Of a stretch of DNA of 24,069 bases, positions 22,411-24,069 are shown one piece after another. The notes under the pieces are model-generated. The model was given only the letters and a program-made list of their open reading frames with translations, was not told the DNA's origin and did no database searches. Origin of the DNA: a virus; IMG/VR virus record IMGVR_UViG_3300027365_000058, positions 1 through 24,069 of that record; one strand, written 5' to 3'. Position numbers and translations under genes: made by a program. Within the stretch, counting starts at the first letter, position 1. The number at the start of each line of letters is the position of its first letter.

Positions 22411-23385
22411 TTAAGCCACCATTGCTGATCGGTCAGACGAGCTAGGCTTTCTATACGTGTACACTTTTCTATCTTCGCTCGACACATGTATAGAACGTGT
22501 CGATGGTGTAGAAACTCTATCAACATATACTGTTCTGTCTTGCGCTGCTACAACCATTGTCCTGTCGCTACTACTATTACGTCTGCCAACACTGACAGTT
22601 CTACGTCTATCGTACAGAGCAGCAATTGCGTTGTAGTTGAAGACGACAGTAGTTATACCAACAACACCGACAACACCAACAGCAAAAACCCCGTCAAAGG
22701 TTGGTCTAGCATTGTCTGAGACAGTGACAGAGCCAACATCGGCTGCACCACCAACACCAATTAATGTATAAACATTATCGGCTGCAACAACTACACTACC
22801 CAACAAAACCTGTGCAGCAATACCAGACAAAGAAGTGTTGGCTTTTGCGACAACAACCATATCACCAACAGCACCTGTAGCAGCAATACCATCTACAGGA
22901 ATACGGTTGATTGATCGAACGTCAACCACACCAATAGAGAAGGAAGCTTCAACACCAGTGACGTCTGTGTTGGCATCAGCAGCTACGGTGAGCGAGTCAA
23001 CGAAACCTGTAGCACTGACACCAGAAAGAAGTGTTGTCGATTTAGCAACAACTGTTGTTGTACCGACAACACCTGTAGCAGCAACACCATCAACCAGAGT
23101 TGTGCAACCTAAGCTGAACGACACATTATCATTCAACAAAGCAGAGGCTTGAACACCTGTGATGTTTGTAACAGCTACACCAACAACACCTACACTGCCT
23201 ACAATGGCAGGACTAACTAAGCTTACAACAACATGATTGGCATCACCTGTAATGACAACACCACTGTCTGATGTAGCAACACCAGCTACACCATCAGGTG
23301 TATAGGCTACATTGCTAATGCCATAACGAGCGACACCATAGGTGCCTATTCCGTATATAGCGCCAGAGCGTACAGTTGTTGCCAT
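22411..23385 (-). CDS. Repeat-rich phage structural-type protein, 324 aa
   Basis: The product has a Gly/Tyr-rich start (GAIYGIGTYGVARYGISN), a Val/Ala/Gly-rich core of tandem 22-residue units (residues 98-251, with a 23-residue unit before), and a basic Ser/Arg-rich tail (259-324). Core units start x-x-G-(V/I)-x-A, as in VDGVAATGVVG, LSGVSATGFVD and VDGIAATGAVG, and look like a beta solenoid or stacked beta strands. The tail repeats DRT/DRK elements also with a 22-residue period (D283 to D305, D274 to T296 to D318). AGG precedes the ATG. The location suggests a virion component such as a decoration or fibre-like protein; this is inference only. Confidence 0.65.
   Translation of the reverse strand: MATTVRSGAIYGIGTYGVARYGISNVAYTPDGVAGVATSDSGVVITGDANHVVVSLVSPAIVGSVGVVGVAVTNITGVQASALLNDNVSFSLGCTTLVDGVAATGVVGTTTVVAKSTTLLSGVSATGFVDSLTVAADANTDVTGVEASFSIGVVDVRSINRIPVDGIAATGAVGDMVVVAKANTSLSGIAAQVLLGSVVVAADNVYTLIGVGGAADVGSVTVSDNARPTFDGVFAVGVVGVVGITTVVFNYNAIAALYDRRRTVSVGRRNSSSDRTMVVAAQDRTVYVDRVSTPSTRSIHVSSEDRKVYTYRKPSSSDRSAMVA
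22633..23094 (-). repeat. Seven tandem 22-residue beta-type repeats in the 324-aa protein
   Basis: Starting at V98, units begin at residues 98, 120, 142, 164, 186, 208 and 230, each 22 residues without gaps, with the consensus hydrophobic-x-G-V-x-A-x-x-x-(V/L/I)-G-x-x-x-V-V-A. A related 23-residue unit precedes them at 75. The basic C-terminal tail keeps the same 22-residue period with a different motif (DRT...DRS). Confidence 0.88.
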
Positions 23386-23397
23386 TTGTACCGCCTA

Positions 23398-23841
23398 TTA
23401 AGCGATACGGATGATGGCGTTGGAAGCGTCTGCTACAGGGAACTGCACAACAAAGTCACCGTTGGTCGATGTTTTGTCACCACCAAAAGAGATGACAGCA
23501 ACAGCGTTGGTTGTACTTGAACCACCGTCAGTGGTGGTGTTATAGATGAGAGCGCCAGCGGCTGTGATGGTGGCGGCAGAGAATGTAGCATCAGCAAAGT
23601 CAATGAAGGCTGTGGTGCCGCTACTGGTGGGGTCAATGTTTGTCAATGCAATACCACCTGCGGTGTACCCTGTGCCAACAACTTCGTTACTGGTAGTGTA
23701 GTTGGTAGTGGACGCACCAAGTGTCGCAGATGATGTGTACAAAGCAAGTTTAAAAGTGTGACCGCTAGTGGTATTGAAGTCGTGCTTACGCTCCAACAAT
23801 TCTTTCTTGAAGCTGGTGCAAAGTGCGGAGGTGATAGCCAT
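23398..23841 (-). CDS. Conserved phage structural-type protein, 147 aa
   Basis: ATG 23841 has TAGGA with about 7-nt spacing. The product begins MAITSALCTSFKKELLERKH, continues DFNTTSGHTFKLALYTSSAT with several Ser/Thr-rich strands (TNYTTSNEVVGTGYTAGGIA, FIDFADATFSAATITAAGAL), and ends VISFGGDKTSTNGDFVVQFP followed by VADASNAIIRIA. This whole pattern is familiar from many uncultured tailed phages, where it sits next to capsid or tail genes and carries no firm function. It is likely a virion protein such as a decoration or neck component. Confidence 0.75.
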   Translation of the reverse strand: MAITSALCTSFKKELLERKHDFNTTSGHTFKLALYTSSATLGASTTNYTTSNEVVGTGYTAGGIALTNIDPTSSGTTAFIDFADATFSAATITAAGALIYNTTTDGGSSTTNAVAVISFGGDKTSTNGDFVVQFPVADASNAIIRIA

Positions 23842-23864
23842 AATATTTCCTAGTTATAAACAAC

Positions 23865-23898
23865 AAAAGGGAGAGCCTCGTGGAAGACCCTCCCTCTT
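23865..23898 (-). terminator. Hairpin terminator after the partial gene
   Basis: On the minus strand AAGAGGGAG pairs with CTCCCTTTT (9 bp with one G-U) around a 16-nt loop; the U-rich 3' arm runs into GTTGTTTATA. It lies in the 73-nt gap between the partial gene and the 147-aa gene, so it may end or reduce transcription there. The U-tract is partly inside the stem, so efficiency is uncertain. Confidence 0.55.
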
Positions 23899-23904
23899 AG
23901 GTTA

Positions 23905-23920
23905 GCCTAAAAGATTAGGC
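23905..23920 (-). other. Palindromic hairpin covering the stop of the partial gene
   Basis: GCCTAA and TTAGGC form a perfect 6-bp stem with a 4-nt loop. The TAA stop (23915-23917) lies in one arm. CCTAA at 23906-23910 could instead pair with TTAGG at 23897-23901, so two alternative hairpins overlap here upstream of the terminator-like hairpin. Confidence 0.5.
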
Positions 23921-24069
23921 CAACTGGTCGCGGTCAACTTCGTCGGCAGCAATACGGCCATCAACGTTCATCAACACAGCCCACACACGAGCAACACCAG
24001 CAGTGGGTGCAGTGGTAGCAGTGGCAATCAACAAGTCAATAGTGTCAGCAGTAGCGCCAATCACGACAG
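23915..24069 (-). CDS. C-terminal end of a virion-type protein, partial (51 aa visible)
   Basis: The frame is open to the right edge and ends at TAA 23915-23917. The visible end is VVIGATADTIDLLIATATTA, continuing PTAGVARVWAVLMNVDGRIA and finishing ADEVDRDQLA. It is an Ala/Thr/Val-rich, strand-forming end of the kind found in phage head or decoration proteins. Position upstream of the structural genes and directly before a hairpin terminator would suit a capsid-region gene, but there is too little sequence to name it. Confidence 0.7.
   Translation of the reverse strand, partial: VVIGATADTIDLLIATATTAPTAGVARVWAVLMNVDGRIAADEVDRDQLA

Noticed and set aside
23915-24069. Naming the partial right-edge gene as major capsid protein
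   Set aside because: Only 51 C-terminal residues are visible and none is diagnostic; position and a following terminator are suggestive but insufficient.
1-24069. tRNA genes, integrase, attachment sites or replication origin
   Set aside because: No cloverleaf-like sequence, recombinase motif or long direct repeat was noticed; gaps between genes are all under 80 nt.

Overview
The window is part of the genome of a tailed double-stranded DNA phage, most likely a podovirus. No contractile-tail, tail-sheath or tape-measure genes are visible. What is visible is an adaptor-like protein, a nozzle-like protein, a fibre and several large internal (ejection-type) virion proteins. The host should be Gram-negative, because a two-component spanin (Rz with an embedded Rz1 lipoprotein gene) sits next to the endolysin. 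The sequence alone does not show whether the phage is a cultured isolate or a metagenomic assembly, and no integrase or repressor is seen.

Layout. Positions 1-4740 are read on the + strand. They hold a metabolism/early-type cassette: class Ia ribonucleotide reductase large (nrdA, 5' end cut by the window) and small (nrdB) subunits, then a tightly coupled string of small genes. The recognisable ones are a PD-(D/E)XK nuclease-like protein, an N4 gp49/Sf6 gene 66 family protein and a COG4551-type tyrosine phosphatase-like protein. Most junctions are ATGA-type overlaps, which implies one polycistronic unit. A perfect 11-bp hairpin at 4758-4786 lies between this unit and the converging minus-strand unit and can serve as a terminator for both.

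Positions 24069-4804 are read on the minus strand and form the late (virion and lysis) region. In transcription order it contains: the 3' end of an unidentified virion-type gene followed by a hairpin cluster; a 147-aa structural-type protein; a 324-aa protein with two kinds of 22-residue repeats; a 105-aa Ig-like protein; a 240-aa adaptor-like protein; a 659-aa nozzle-like protein with a duplicated inserted domain; a 571-aa tail fibre with a duplicated 65-aa block; a free-standing HNH-AP2 homing endonuclease; a 99-aa conserved phage protein; a membrane/lysis block (67-aa coiled-coil plus TM, 146-aa C-terminal TM, 126-aa EF-hand plus two TM, Rz/Rz1, M15 peptidase endolysin); and last the putative ejection proteins (911, 66, 164, 454 and 1755 aa).

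How it works together (inference). RNR supplies dNTPs for replication. The adaptor and nozzle build the short tail, the fibre binds the host, and the large Ala/Gln/Gly-rich proteins are packaged and ejected with the DNA. The membrane proteins, spanin and M15 peptidase lyse the cell. The most notable points are the calcium-type loops in one lysis-region membrane protein and one internal protein, the exact 22-residue periodicity in two unrelated proteins, a possible ADP-ribosyltransferase-like segment in the giant protein, and the fully embedded Rz1.
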